A stretch of DNA of 64,000 nucleotides from the NCBI RefSeq assembly GCF_900091625.1, contig NZ_FMIC01000002.1, positions 2,852,001 through 2,916,000 on the forward strand. Direction: 5' to 3'. Below, piece by piece: positions 39,413 through 47,750 of this stretch. The DNA is from Micromonospora peucetia (GTDB taxonomy: Bacteria > Actinomycetota > Actinomycetes > Mycobacteriales > Micromonosporaceae). The translations under genes were made by a program, and so were the position numbers. Positions within the stretch are counted from its first letter, which is position 1, and every line of letters begins with the position of its first letter. The notes under the pieces were generated by a model, which made no database searches, was not told where the DNA came from, and saw only the letters and a program-made list of their open reading frames with translations.

Positions 39413-42400
39413 GTGAGCACCGGACCGACGACCCTGCCCGCGAGTGGCGACACCGACCAGCCGAAGCGGCGTCGGCTGCCCCGGCTCCGCGACGTGCGGA
39501 TCCGCTCCAAGCTGGCGCTGATCCTGGTCGTGCCGGTCGCCGCGGTGCTCGCGTTGGCCACGGTCCGGCTCGTCACCGTCGGCGAGAACACCTTCGACGC
39601 CAACCAGGCGCGGGCGTTGACCGCGCTCTCCGTCGACGTCTCCGCGCTGACACAGGACCTGCACGCCGAGCGGATGGCCGCCGCCACCTTCCTGTCCACG
39701 TCGCAGCAGAAGGCCGACGCCTACAACCTGCGGGTGCGCAGCACCGACGCGCGGGTCGAGGCGTACCGGGCGGAGCGCGGCCAGATCGGCGACGTGCCGA
39801 CCGCCGTACGCGACCGGCTGTCAGCCATCGACGAACACCTGAAGACGCTCGCCGTCACCCGGCAGAAGGTGCTGGACCGCCAGCAGATGGCGGTCGCCGA
39901 GGCGGCGCTGCGCTACGGGGTCATCATCACCGACCTGGTCGCGTACGGCGACGGGCTGGCCCAGTTGCCCGGCGACGAGCGGCTCGGCGACGCCCGTCGG
40001 GCTGTCGCCGCGTTCGCCCGCGCCAAGGCGGCCGTCGCCGAGGAACAGGCGGTCGCCTACACCGCGCTCGTCGCCGGCCAGCTCGACCAGGAGCAGTTCT
40101 CCTCCTTCGTAGCCACGCTGACCGGCCAGCAGGAGGCGCTGGTCGCCTTCTCCCTGGCCGCCGACCCGACCCAGCGCGCCCTGGTCGACAGCACCGTCTC
40201 CGGTGACGCGGTCACCCTCGCCGACCGGGTGGCCGCCGACATCACCCGCTCGGTCGGGCAGGAGCCGCTGGTGTCCGCCCAGGACGCCACCGCCGCCATC
40301 GGCGCCGTCAACGACCTGATGCGGTGGGCCGAGATCCGGCTCCAGGACCGGCTGCTCAGCCAGGCCGACCAGGCCCGGTCGGACGTCATCCGGCAGGCCA
40401 TCATCGAGACGGCGCTGGTGCTGCTGACCCTCATCGTCGCGGTGACCCTCGCCGTGGTGCTGGCCCGCTCGCTCAACCACTCGCTGCGCCGGCTGCGGGA
40501 GGGCGCCCTCTCGGTGGCCAACCACGACCTGCCGGACGCGGTCAAGCGGTTGCAGAACGTCGGCAACGTCGGTGACGGCGGCGTCGAGGAGATCGTCCGG
40601 CAGGTACGCGACCCGATCCAGCTCAACAATCGCGACGAGGTCGGCCAGGTGGCGCTCGCCTTCAACGTCGTGCACCGCGAGGCGGTCCGCGTGGCGGCCG
40701 AGCAGGCCGCGCTGCGTACCAGCGTCTCGGCGATGTTCCTCAACCTGGCCCGGCGCAGTCAGACCCTGGTCGACCGCATGATCGGCGAGCTGGACGCGAT
40801 CGAACGCGGCGAGGAGGACCCGAAGCGGCTCGCACAGCTCTTCGAGCTGGACCACCTGGCCACCCGGATGCGCCGCAACGACGAGAACCTGCTGGTCCTG
40901 GCCGGCGCCGACTCGGCCGTGCCGCGACGCGACGACGCGCTGCTGGTCGACGTGCTGCGGGCCGCGCAGTCCGAGGTGGAGCTCTACAACCGGATCGAGT
41001 TCGGCACCGTCGACACCGACATCTCGGTCGCCGCGCACGCGGTCAACGACGTGGTCCGGCTCGTCGCCGAACTGCTCGACAACGCCACCCGCTTCTCGCC
41101 GCCGACCACCACGGTGGTCGCCGACGGCCGGCGGATCCGGGACTACGTCCTCATCCAGGTCGAGGACCGGGGCCTCGGCCTGACCGACGACCAGCTCGAC
41201 TCGCTCAACCGGCGACTGGCCGCCCCGCCGAGCGTCGATGTCGCGGCGTTCCGGCTGATGGGTCTGGCCGTGGTCAGCCGGCTGGCCTCCCGCTACAGCA
41301 TCCGGGTGGAGCTGCGCCGCAACGTGGAGGGCGGCACGGTCGCCCAGGTGACGCTCCCCGCCGCGACGGTGGTGCTGCCGCCCGTGCACAGCCGGGACCA
41401 GCAGATCACCCGGCCCCGCCAGCCGCTCGCGGTCGAGCAGAGCCCGTTCACCCCGGCCGGCCTCGCCGAGCCGGCCGTCGGCGCGGGGCGTACCGCCTCG
41501 GCAACCCTCACCGACTCGTGGCGGTCCGCCGCCCCAGCGCCGTGGCAGGCCCCGGAACAGGCCCGCGACACCACGGCCCCGGTGCAGGCCGGCGGCCTGC
41601 CGGCGGCGCAGCCGGCCGCTCCGGCGGCGCCCCCGGCCCAGCCGACCTTCGCCGGCGGCTTCTCCGTCGGCACGCCGACCGTCGCGTACCCCACGGTCGA
41701 CCCGCTGCCCAAGCGTGTCCCCGGCGGAGACGACCCGGCACCGGTCCTGCCGATCGGCCCGATCGCCGGCTCGTCGGCCACCACCGGCATGTCGGCGGGC
41801 CTGGCCGGGGCCACCCGGCCGACCGGCTTCGGCACCGACCAGAGCGCCGGTCGCGGCCTCGGTGCCAACCTGGCCGCCACGGCCCCGCCGGCCCCCACCG
41901 CGCCGATCACCCCGCGCCCCGAGTTGCCGGCCGAGGCGCCGATCTTCCGGGAGATGGAGGCGGTGTGGTTCCGGTCACACGGCAACGACGCCACGGCCAT
42001 CTTCACCCGTCCGGACTTCAGCCAGTCGGCCGCGGCCCAGCAGGCCGCCGGAGCACCGACCGCCGGGATGCCGGCCGCGGCCCGGCCGGCGCCGGAGGAG
42101 CCCCGCGGGCCACGACTGCCCACGCGTACGCCGGGCAGCACCCCCACCCCGCCGGCCGCGCAACCGGCACCGCCGGCGTACACCCCGCCGGCCGCGACCC
42201 GACCCACCATGACACCTCTCACCACACCTGCCATGACACCTGCCACCACACCTCCCGCGACGCCGGTCGCGGACCCACCCTCGACGACGCCCGCGGCCGA
42301 CGTGGACGCCTGGCGGACGGCCGCCGACGAGGGCTGGTCCCGGGCCAGCCGGGCGGCGGAGCCCGCCACCGCCGGCACCACCCGTTCCGGTCTGCCCAAG

Positions 42401-42580
42401 CGGCAGCCGCAGGCACAACTCGTGCCGGGCGGGATCGAACCCCGGAGCGGTCGTGACCGCAGCCGGCGTACCCCGGACGAAGTTCGGGGCCTGTTGTCGG
42501 CCTACCACCGCGGCGTGCAGCGCGGCCGGGCGGCCGGGACGGACCAGGACAGCACCTCGACCAAGGAGACGAGTCGATGA
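39413..42580 (+). CDS. Conservon sensor protein (CvnA-like) with NIT, HAMP and HATPase domains
   Basis: 1055 residues. Transmembrane helices at about 33-53 and 328-352 flank an outer helical domain resembling the nitrate/nitrite-sensing NIT domain (VDVSALTQDLHAERMAAATF). A HAMP-like segment follows, then a histidine-kinase-type ATPase domain (N-box ELLDNATRFSPPTT near 550; G-box VEDRGLGLTD). The last 390 residues are Pro/Ala/Thr-rich and probably disordered. A classical phosphoacceptor His is not obvious. GTG 39413 with GGAGGCG upstream. ATGA overlap with the roadblock gene. Confidence 0.88.
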   Translation: MSTGPTTLPASGDTDQPKRRRLPRLRDVRIRSKLALILVVPVAAVLALATVRLVTVGENTFDANQARALTALSVDVSALTQDLHAERMAAATFLSTSQQKADAYNLRVRSTDARVEAYRAERGQIGDVPTAVRDRLSAIDEHLKTLAVTRQKVLDRQQMAVAEAALRYGVIITDLVAYGDGLAQLPGDERLGDARRAVAAFARAKAAVAEEQAVAYTALVAGQLDQEQFSSFVATLTGQQEALVAFSLAADPTQRALVDSTVSGDAVTLADRVAADITRSVGQEPLVSAQDATAAIGAVNDLMRWAEIRLQDRLLSQADQARSDVIRQAIIETALVLLTLIVAVTLAVVLARSLNHSLRRLREGALSVANHDLPDAVKRLQNVGNVGDGGVEEIVRQVRDPIQLNNRDEVGQVALAFNVVHREAVRVAAEQAALRTSVSAMFLNLARRSQTLVDRMIGELDAIERGEEDPKRLAQLFELDHLATRMRRNDENLLVLAGADSAVPRRDDALLVDVLRAAQSEVELYNRIEFGTVDTDISVAAHAVNDVVRLVAELLDNATRFSPPTTTVVADGRRIRDYVLIQVEDRGLGLTDDQLDSLNRRLAAPPSVDVAAFRLMGLAVVSRLASRYSIRVELRRNVEGGTVAQVTLPAATVVLPPVHSRDQQITRPRQPLAVEQSPFTPAGLAEPAVGAGRTASATLTDSWRSAAPAPWQAPEQARDTTAPVQAGGLPAAQPAAPAAPPAQPTFAGGFSVGTPTVAYPTVDPLPKRVPGGDDPAPVLPIGPIAGSSATTGMSAGLAGATRPTGFGTDQSAGRGLGANLAATAPPAPTAPITPRPELPAEAPIFREMEAVWFRSHGNDATAIFTRPDFSQSAAAQQAAGAPTAGMPAAARPAPEEPRGPRLPTRTPGSTPTPPAAQPAPPAYTPPAATRPTMTPLTTPAMTPATTPPATPVADPPSTTPAADVDAWRTAADEGWSRASRAAEPATAGTTRSGLPKRQPQAQLVPGGIEPRSGRDRSRRTPDEVRGLLSAYHRGVQRGRAAGTDQDSTSTKETSR

Positions 42581-42984
42581 ACAGGCCAGCGGCCATGCAG
42601 GACATGAGTTGGTTGCTCACCAACTTCGCCGACAGCGTGGCGGGAATCGCCCACGTGGTGGCGGTGTCCGCCGACGGGCTGCTGCTCGCCTCCTCCCGGG
42701 ATCTGCCCGGGGACCGGGCGGACCAGCTCGCGGCGATCACTTCAGGCGTGGTCAGCCTGACCGAGGGCGCCGCCCGGATGTTCAGCGCCGGCGGCGTGCT
42801 TCAGACGGTGATCGAGATGGACAGTGGCTACCTGTTCCTGATGTCGATCAGCGACGGCTCGTCGATGGCCGTCCTGGCAGCCCGCAGCTGCGACGTCGGT
42901 CAGGTGGGTTACGAGATGGCACTGCTGGTGGAGCGGGTCGGTGCGGCGCTGGTGCCGCTGCCCCGGGACGCGGTGCGGTCCTAG
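42577..42984 (+). CDS. Roadblock/LC7 domain protein (CvnB-like)
   Basis: The 135-residue roadblock/LC7 fold shows LTNFADSVAGIAHVVAVSAD, DGLLLASSRDLPGDRADQLA and GYLFLMSISDGSSMAVLAAR. In conservons CvnB links the sensor ATPase to the GTPase, like MglB with MglA. The ATG overlaps the stop of the sensor gene, so translation is coupled. DUF742 gene follows after 87 nt. Confidence 0.93.
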   Translation: MNRPAAMQDMSWLLTNFADSVAGIAHVVAVSADGLLLASSRDLPGDRADQLAAITSGVVSLTEGAARMFSAGGVLQTVIEMDSGYLFLMSISDGSSMAVLAARSCDVGQVGYEMALLVERVGAALVPLPRDAVRS

Positions 42985-43071
42985 CCGGCTCGACGCGCGG
43001 CCCGCGCGTCGACAGGAACGAGAAGACCGGTGCCCGGCCAGGGGCTCGGCCGGGAGAGGAGGTGATCGTCG

Positions 43072-43437
43072 ATGGACCAACGGCGCGTGGACCCACGTGG
43101 TGCGCTGGTACGGCCGTACGCGGTCACCCGCGGCCGGACCGAGGCCCGAATGGACATCGCCCTGGAGGCGGTGCTGACAGCCAGCCCGACCCAGGCCGCG
43201 GAGGCCCGCTTCGCGGGGCACGACAAGCACCGCATCGCCACCGTGTGCGAGGGCCGGGCGCAGTCGCTGGCCGAGATCTCCGCGTACACCCGGATGCCGT
43301 TGGGCGTCACCCGGGTGCTGGTGGCCGACATGGTGGCCGAGAGCCTGCTGACGCTACACACTGCCGCTCCCGCCGAGGGGTTCGAGGAGCGGATGGAAAT
43401 CCTTGGAAGGGTGCTAAGTGGACTTCGCAGGCTATGA
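43072..43437 (+). CDS. DUF742 protein (CvnC-like)
   Basis: The 121-residue protein has the DUF742 hallmarks: RRVDPRGALVRPYAVTRGRT, then a winged-helix-like second half with HRIATVCEGRAQSLAEISAY and PLGVTRVLVADMVAESLL. In conservons this protein binds the roadblock/GTPase complex and may contact DNA or membrane partners; its activity is not established. GAGAGGAGGTG precedes the ATG. It overlaps the GTPase gene by 20 nt. Confidence 0.92.
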   Translation: MDQRRVDPRGALVRPYAVTRGRTEARMDIALEAVLTASPTQAAEARFAGHDKHRIATVCEGRAQSLAEISAYTRMPLGVTRVLVADMVAESLLTLHTAAPAEGFEERMEILGRVLSGLRRL

Positions 43438-44041
43438 CCCCGCCGGGGCCCGCCAGAACCGGGGAATCATCTCCGCGAAGATCGTGGTCGCGGGTGGCTT
43501 CGGCGTGGGCAAGACGACCCTGGTCGGTGCGATCTCGGAGATCACCCCGCTCAGGACCGAGGCGGTGATGACCGCGGCCGGTGTCGGCATCGACGACCCG
43601 TCCAAGGTGCCGGGTAAGCAGACCACCACGGTCGCCATGGACTTCGGCCGGATCACCATGGCCGAGGACCTGATCCTGTACCTCTTCGGCACACCGGGCC
43701 AGACCCGGTTCTGGTTCATGTGGGACGAGATCATCAAAGGTGCGGTCGGCGCGGCCGTACTGGTGGACACCCGCCGGATCACCGACGCCTTCGCCCCGCT
43801 CGACTACTTCGAGAACCGCAGACTGCCGTACGTCGTGGCGTTGAACCGCTTCGACGGCGCGCCGCAGTACGAGCTGGAGGAGGTCCGCGAGGCGTTGGCC
43901 ATCTCGCCGGACGTGCCGCTGGTGCTGACCGACGCCCGGCACCGGGACGCGGTCAAGCAGGTGCTGGTGACCGTGGTGGAGCACGCCATGATCCGCCTTG
44001 AGGCCGAGCAGGGCCGGGGCTACCCGACGCCGGTCGGCTGA
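43418..44041 (+). CDS. Small GTPase-like ATP/GTP-binding protein (CvnD-like)
   Basis: The 207-residue G domain has P-loop GGFGVGKTT at residues 26-34, G3 FGTPGQ at 90-95 and G4 NRFD at 143-146. These are the variant motifs typical of CvnD/MglA-type bacterial GTPases. GTG 43418 overlaps the DUF742 gene, with GGAAGGG upstream. It closes a four-gene conservon; the cytochrome P450 sometimes found as a fifth member is absent. Confidence 0.92.
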   Translation: MDFAGYDPAGARQNRGIISAKIVVAGGFGVGKTTLVGAISEITPLRTEAVMTAAGVGIDDPSKVPGKQTTTVAMDFGRITMAEDLILYLFGTPGQTRFWFMWDEIIKGAVGAAVLVDTRRITDAFAPLDYFENRRLPYVVALNRFDGAPQYELEEVREALAISPDVPLVLTDARHRDAVKQVLVTVVEHAMIRLEAEQGRGYPTPVG

Positions 44042-44069
44042 GCGGGACGGTAACCGCCTCCGGGTCGCG

Positions 44070-44888
44070 TCAGTCGACCCGGAGGCGGTAGCCGCGCTTG
44101 ACGACGGTCTGCACCACCCGGGGGGCGCGCAACCCGGCGCGCAGCCGGGCCACCGCCATCTCCACGGCGTGCTCGTCGGCACCGCGCGGCAGCGTCCGCA
44201 GCAGGACGGTCCGGGACAGCACCCGACCCGGTGAGCCGCACAGCGCCCGCAGCACCACCATCGGCGCCGGCGCGAGCGGACGCAGCACGCCGTCGACCAC
44301 GGCGGCGTGCCCGCGCAACGTGAGCAGGTGACCGGCGGCCTTCAGGGTGACCGTGCGGCGCGGCAACTCGTCGACGAGGGTCCGGACCAGGGCACCCAGG
44401 CAGGCACTGGCCGGCGCGGTGACCGGCACCCCGCGCCGCAGCAGCGGCTCCGCGGTGACCGCGCCCACGCAACTGGCGAGCACGTCGCCCCGGAAGGCGT
44501 CCAGCACCGCGTCGGAGCGGTCCCCGGCGGCGCGCAGCAGCGCCTCGGCGGCGGGGGCCGAGGTGAAGGTGACCGCGTCGACCAGCCGGCCGGCGACCAG
44601 GTCGATCAGCCGGTGCATCGGGGCCGGGTCGGTCGGCGGCGCCCAGCCCTCGGCCGCCTCCAGCCAGCCGCGCATCCCGATGCCGGTGTTGGCCATGAGG
44701 ACGTCCGGTGGCCGGTCCAGACAGGCCCGGGTGGCCTCCCGCAGGTCGGTGTCGTCGGCCAGTGGCACGATCCGCAGGACCGGGGCGACCACCACCCGGG
44801 CACCTCGCCGTTGGAGCAGCGCGGCGAGTTCGTCGCGCCGGCGGTCGGCGGTCACCCCGATGGTGAAGCCGGCCAGTTCGTCGCGCAC
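44070..44888 (-). CDS. HemD / winged-helix regulator fusion, apparently internally deleted
   Basis: The N-terminus (GFTIGVTADRRRDELAALLQ; MANTGIGMRGWLEAAEGW) and middle (AVTFTSAPAAEALL) match uroporphyrinogen-III synthase, and residues about 180-270 form an OmpR-type winged helix (VVLRALCGSPGRVLSR; VQTVVKRGYRLRVD). Full fusion proteins are about 370-390 residues; this is 272. The gap falls after EGW, where APPTDPAPMHRLIDLV, normally about 90 residues later, follows directly. The synthase is probably inactive and the DNA-binding part intact. It adjoins a broken nirD. Family lengths are from memory. Confidence 0.75.
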   Translation of the reverse strand: MRDELAGFTIGVTADRRRDELAALLQRRGARVVVAPVLRIVPLADDTDLREATRACLDRPPDVLMANTGIGMRGWLEAAEGWAPPTDPAPMHRLIDLVAGRLVDAVTFTSAPAAEALLRAAGDRSDAVLDAFRGDVLASCVGAVTAEPLLRRGVPVTAPASACLGALVRTLVDELPRRTVTLKAAGHLLTLRGHAAVVDGVLRPLAPAPMVVLRALCGSPGRVLSRTVLLRTLPRGADEHAVEMAVARLRAGLRAPRVVQTVVKRGYRLRVD

Positions 44889-45064
44889 TCACCCCTCCTG
44901 TCGCAGCAGCACCTCGACCGGGCCGTCCCGGCAGCGCACCCGGTTGTCGATGGCGAACCGCCGTCGGTGGTGCGGAAGAGGGCCACCCGCACGCCGTCGA
45001 CGAGCGCGGTTCCCCGGCGGGTACGCCGCCACGGTCCGGTTGTCGCTTGTGCACGGTCTGTCAT
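44889..45064 (-). pseudogene. nirD: Remnant of nirD (nitrite reductase small subunit)
   Basis: From ATG 45064 the frame reads MTDRAQATTGPWRRTRRGTA then LVDGVRVALFRTTDG, like a NirD N-terminus. After one missing base the continuation in the next frame is RFAIDNR, joined directly to VRCRDGPVEVLLRQEG and TGA at 44889-44891, a NirD-type C-terminus. The Rieske-like middle (about 45 residues) is gone. nirB is not present. The order nirD-hemD fits the usual nirBD-hemD cluster. Confidence 0.7.
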
Positions 45065-45211
45065 GTCGGCAAAGCGTGCCGGCGGGCGGTTTCCGGTCCA
45101 GGTCCCGCTTGTTTCGGTCCTGTCAAGAGCCGCTCACACCGCACGGGGGCATCGGGCCCGGATCGCGGCGTTTACAATTTGGGAAAACGGTCCTGATATA
45201 TGGGAGGCGCG

Positions 45212-45907
45212 ATGGACGTGGCCGAGGTCTTCGACGCGGTGGCCGGCAGCTACGACGACGCCCGCCGGCGCCTGGTGCCCTGCTTCGACGCCTTCTACGG
45301 CACCGCCGTCGAGGTGGCCGCGCCGCCGCTACGGGCCGCGCTCGCCGCTGGGCGTACCCCCGAGGTGCTGGACCTGGGCGCGGGCACCGGCCTGCTGTCG
45401 CTGCTGCTCGCGGCGGCGGTGCCGGGGGTGCGGCTGACCCTGGTCGACGCCGCGCCGGCCATGCTCGCCGTCGCCGCCGACCACCTGCGTGCCCGCGGGG
45501 TGACCCACCGGACGGTCCTGGCCGACCTGGCCGACCCGCTGCCGGCCGGTCGGTACGACGCGGTGGTCAGCGCGCTGGCCGTGCACCACCTCGACGACAC
45601 CGGCAAGCGCGAGCTCTACTGGCGGGTGCCGGCGGCGCTGGCGCCCGGCGGCGTCTTCGTCAACGCCGAGCAGGTCGCCGGCCCCACCCCCGCCCTGGAC
45701 CGGCGTTACCACCAGGTGTGGCTGGCGCAGGTCGCCGCGCTGGGCTCCGACGCCGACGAGATCGCCGCCGCCGAGGGGCGGATGGCGTACGACCGGCCGG
45801 CGCCGACCGCCGCGCAGTGCCGCTGGCTGGCCGAGGCCGGGCTGGTCGACGTCGACTGCTTCTTCAAGCAGTGGCGGTTTGCCGTGTTCGGCGGCCGGCG
45901 CGAATAG
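45212..45907 (+). CDS. Class I SAM-dependent methyltransferase
   Basis: The 231-residue Rossmann-fold enzyme has motif I VLDLGAGTGLLSLLLA, motif II LTLVDAAPAMLAVAADHL, and YDAVVSALAVHHLDD before the post-motif helix. It starts DVAEVFDAVAGSYDDARRRL, as in UbiE/type-11 small-molecule methyltransferases. ATG 45212 follows GGGAGG by 4 nt; ATG 45200 is an in-frame alternative. Substrate unknown. It is divergent from the nirD remnant. Confidence 0.85.
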   Translation: MDVAEVFDAVAGSYDDARRRLVPCFDAFYGTAVEVAAPPLRAALAAGRTPEVLDLGAGTGLLSLLLAAAVPGVRLTLVDAAPAMLAVAADHLRARGVTHRTVLADLADPLPAGRYDAVVSALAVHHLDDTGKRELYWRVPAALAPGGVFVNAEQVAGPTPALDRRYHQVWLAQVAALGSDADEIAAAEGRMAYDRPAPTAAQCRWLAEAGLVDVDCFFKQWRFAVFGGRRE

Positions 45908-45945
45908 CCGGTCCCGACGGGATGACTGCTGGTCATACCGCTGGG

Positions 45946-45951
45946 TAGTCT
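45946..45951 (+). promoter_or_regulatory. -10 element positioned for a leaderless transcript
   Basis: TAGTCT ends 7 nt before the antitoxin ATG, so the RNA would start at the codon. No ribosome-binding site is visible. Confidence 0.5.
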
Positions 45952-45958
45952 GCACGGC

Positions 45959-46216
45959 ATGACTGCCAAGGTGACCCTGTCGTTCTCGGACGAGACGATC
46001 GAGGAGGCCCGGCGGTTCGCCAAACGCGAAGGGCTATCCCTGTCGGCGTGGATGGACCAGGCGGCCCGGGAGAAGGCGCTGCGCGAGGTCTTCACCGCGC
46101 ACGCCGCCGCCGTCAGCCGGGCCGGGCTCGACCTCGAATCGGCCGCCCTCGCCGACGCCCGCGAGGTCGGCATGGTCGACGACGTGCTCTTCGGCGGGCG
46201 CCCGCGTGCTGCGTAG
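45959..46216 (+). CDS. Probable MazE-type (ribbon-helix-helix) antitoxin
   Basis: The 85-residue protein begins MTAKVTLSFSDETIEEARRF, a ribbon-helix-helix-like beta strand and helix, with LSLSAWMDQAAREKAL as second helix. The C-terminal half is acidic and likely binds the toxin. It overlaps the downstream MazF-type gene by 11 nt, the standard antitoxin-first order. Autoregulation is expected but no operator was assigned. Confidence 0.8.
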   Translation: MTAKVTLSFSDETIEEARRFAKREGLSLSAWMDQAAREKALREVFTAHAAAVSRAGLDLESAALADAREVGMVDDVLFGGRPRAA

Positions 46217-46499
46217 GGGTGAGGTCTGGCGCATCGACGGCGCCCGGGAACGGCTCGGACTGGTGGTCAGCTCCGACGTCTACAACTCCACCGACGTACC
46301 GATCGTGATCGTGGCCGAGGTGGTCGAGGAGGCGCTGCTGCGCGACTCACCCCTGGCGGTGCCGATGGGCGCGTACGTGGTGATGCCCGACCGGATCTCC
46401 TCGCCGATGAAGAAGTGGTTCACCGAGTGCGTGGACGTCGCCGACACCGAGACGATGCTCAGGGTCGGCCGGGCGCTGCGCATCCTGCAGGAGCTCTGA
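46206..46499 (+). CDS. MazF/PemK-type toxin (endoribonuclease family)
   Basis: The 97-residue product has the PemK/MazF start LRRGEVWRIDGARERLGLVV, and core strands VPIVIVAEVVEE and AYVVMPDRISSPMKKWFTE. GTG 46206 lies inside the antitoxin end. Members cleave RNA when the antitoxin is lost. The pair sits upstream of rplM without disturbing that operon, so it may be a local insertion. Confidence 0.85.
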   Translation: MLRRGEVWRIDGARERLGLVVSSDVYNSTDVPIVIVAEVVEEALLRDSPLAVPMGAYVVMPDRISSPMKKWFTECVDVADTETMLRVGRALRILQEL

Positions 46500-46710
46500 C
46501 ACCTCACCGGCGACGTGTGAGCGCCGTCATGTACCGTCACAGGTCGGCGGGGCGACACCCCCGTTTTGACCTGCCGACGGGGCGGCCGGTATCGTTGCCT
46601 GCTGTTGTACGACATCCAGAGGCGTGCCGCCTGAGGTACGCTTGGTCGTTCGTGCGCGCCCGGTAACCTCGGCGCGCGACCCCAGACCGACGACGAGACA
46701 AGGTATACCT

Positions 46711-47154
46711 GTGCGTACGTACAGCCCGAAGCCGGGTGAGATCGAGCGTCAGTGGCACGTCATCGACGCCTCTGATGTCGTGCTGGGCCGCCTGGCCACC
46801 CACGCCGCCACGCTGCTGCGCGGCAAGCACAAGCCGACTTTCGCGCCGCACGTCGACACGGGCGACTTCGTCGTCGTCGTGAACGCGGGCAAGGTCGCGC
46901 TGACCGGCAACAAGCGCCACACCAAGGTCGCCTACCGCCACTCCGGCTACCCGGGTGGTCTGAAGCAGGTCGGCTACGACGAGCTGCTCACCAAGCGTCC
47001 CGAGCGGGCCATCGAGCTGGCCGTCAAGGGCATGCTCCCGCACAACAAGCTCGGCCGTCAGCTCATCAAGAAGCTGAAGGTCTACGCCGGTGCAGAGCAC
47101 CCGCACGGCGCGCAGCAGCCGATGCCGTTCGAGATCAAGCAGATCGCGCAGTGA
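46711..47154 (+). CDS. rplM: 50S ribosomal protein L13
   Basis: The 147-residue protein has [40 protein letters not shown] and [20 protein letters not shown], the L13 pattern at normal length. GTG 46711 gives the conserved start [21 protein letters not shown] 211-nt spacer after the toxin gene should hold the promoter. rpsI follows 20 nt later. Confidence 0.97.
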   Translation: MRTYSPKPGEIERQWHVIDASDVVLGRLATHAATLLRGKHKPTFAPHVDTGDFVVVVNAGKVALTGNKRHTKVAYRHSGYPGGLKQVGYDELLTKRPERAIELAVKGMLPHNKLGRQLIKKLKVYAGAEHPHGAQQPMPFEIKQIAQ

Positions 47155-47174
47155 GCGCGGGCGAAGGAAACAGC

Positions 47175-47639
47175 ATGACCGAGATCACCGAGACCGAGGT
47201 CGCCCCCGAGGCCACCGAGGCGCCGGCGCCCGTCGCCCGCGCGCCGCGTGGTGACCGCCCGATCCAGACCGTGGGTCGGCGCAAGGAGGCCATCGTCCGG
47301 GTTCGCATCATCCCCGGCAGCGGCAAGATCACCTGCAACGGGCGCGACCTCGAGGCCTACTTCCCGAGCAAGGTGCACCAGCAGCTGATCAAGGACCCGC
47401 TGGTCACCGCCGAGAAGCCGGAGGCGTTCGACGTCATCGCCAACCTGCGTGGCGGCGGCACCACCGGTCAGGCCGGCGCGCTCCGGCTCGCCATCGCCCG
47501 GGCCCTGATCGTCAGCGAGCCGGACGACCGTCCGGCGCTGAAGAAGGCCGGCTTCCTCACCCGGGACGCCCGGGTCAAGGAAAGCAAGAAGTACGGCCTC
47601 AAGAAGGCCCGTAAGGCTCCCCAGTACTCGAAGCGCTGA
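47175..47639 (+). CDS. rpsI: 30S ribosomal protein S9
   Basis: S9 reaches the P-site tRNA with its C-terminal Lys-Arg tail. The 154-residue protein has a Glu/Pro/Ala-rich N-terminal extension, then [40 protein letters not shown] and the tail [15 protein letters not shown] 47175 follows GAAGGAAAC; GTG 47151 is a possible alternative. A clear terminator follows. Confidence 0.97.
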   Translation: MTEITETEVAPEATEAPAPVARAPRGDRPIQTVGRRKEAIVRVRIIPGSGKITCNGRDLEAYFPSKVHQQLIKDPLVTAEKPEAFDVIANLRGGGTTGQAGALRLAIARALIVSEPDDRPALKKAGFLTRDARVKESKKYGLKKARKAPQYSKR

Positions 47640-47667
47640 TCTTCAGCGGCACGTTGTACTTCTGACG

Positions 47668-47720
47668 AACGGCCGGGTTCACCTCCCCTGTACGGGAGGT
47701 GGCCCGGCCGTTCGCCTTTT
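47668..47720 (+). terminator. Intrinsic terminator after rplM-rpsI
   Basis: AACGGCCGGG at 47668-47677 pairs with CCCGGCCGTT at 47703-47712, and ACCTCCC at 47681-47687 with GGGAGGT at 47694-47700, followed by a CGCCTTTT tract. This is the best-formed intrinsic terminator in the window. Confidence 0.88.
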
Positions 47721-47750
47721 CCTGGACCGTTTCATCGGAGGTTTACGGGT

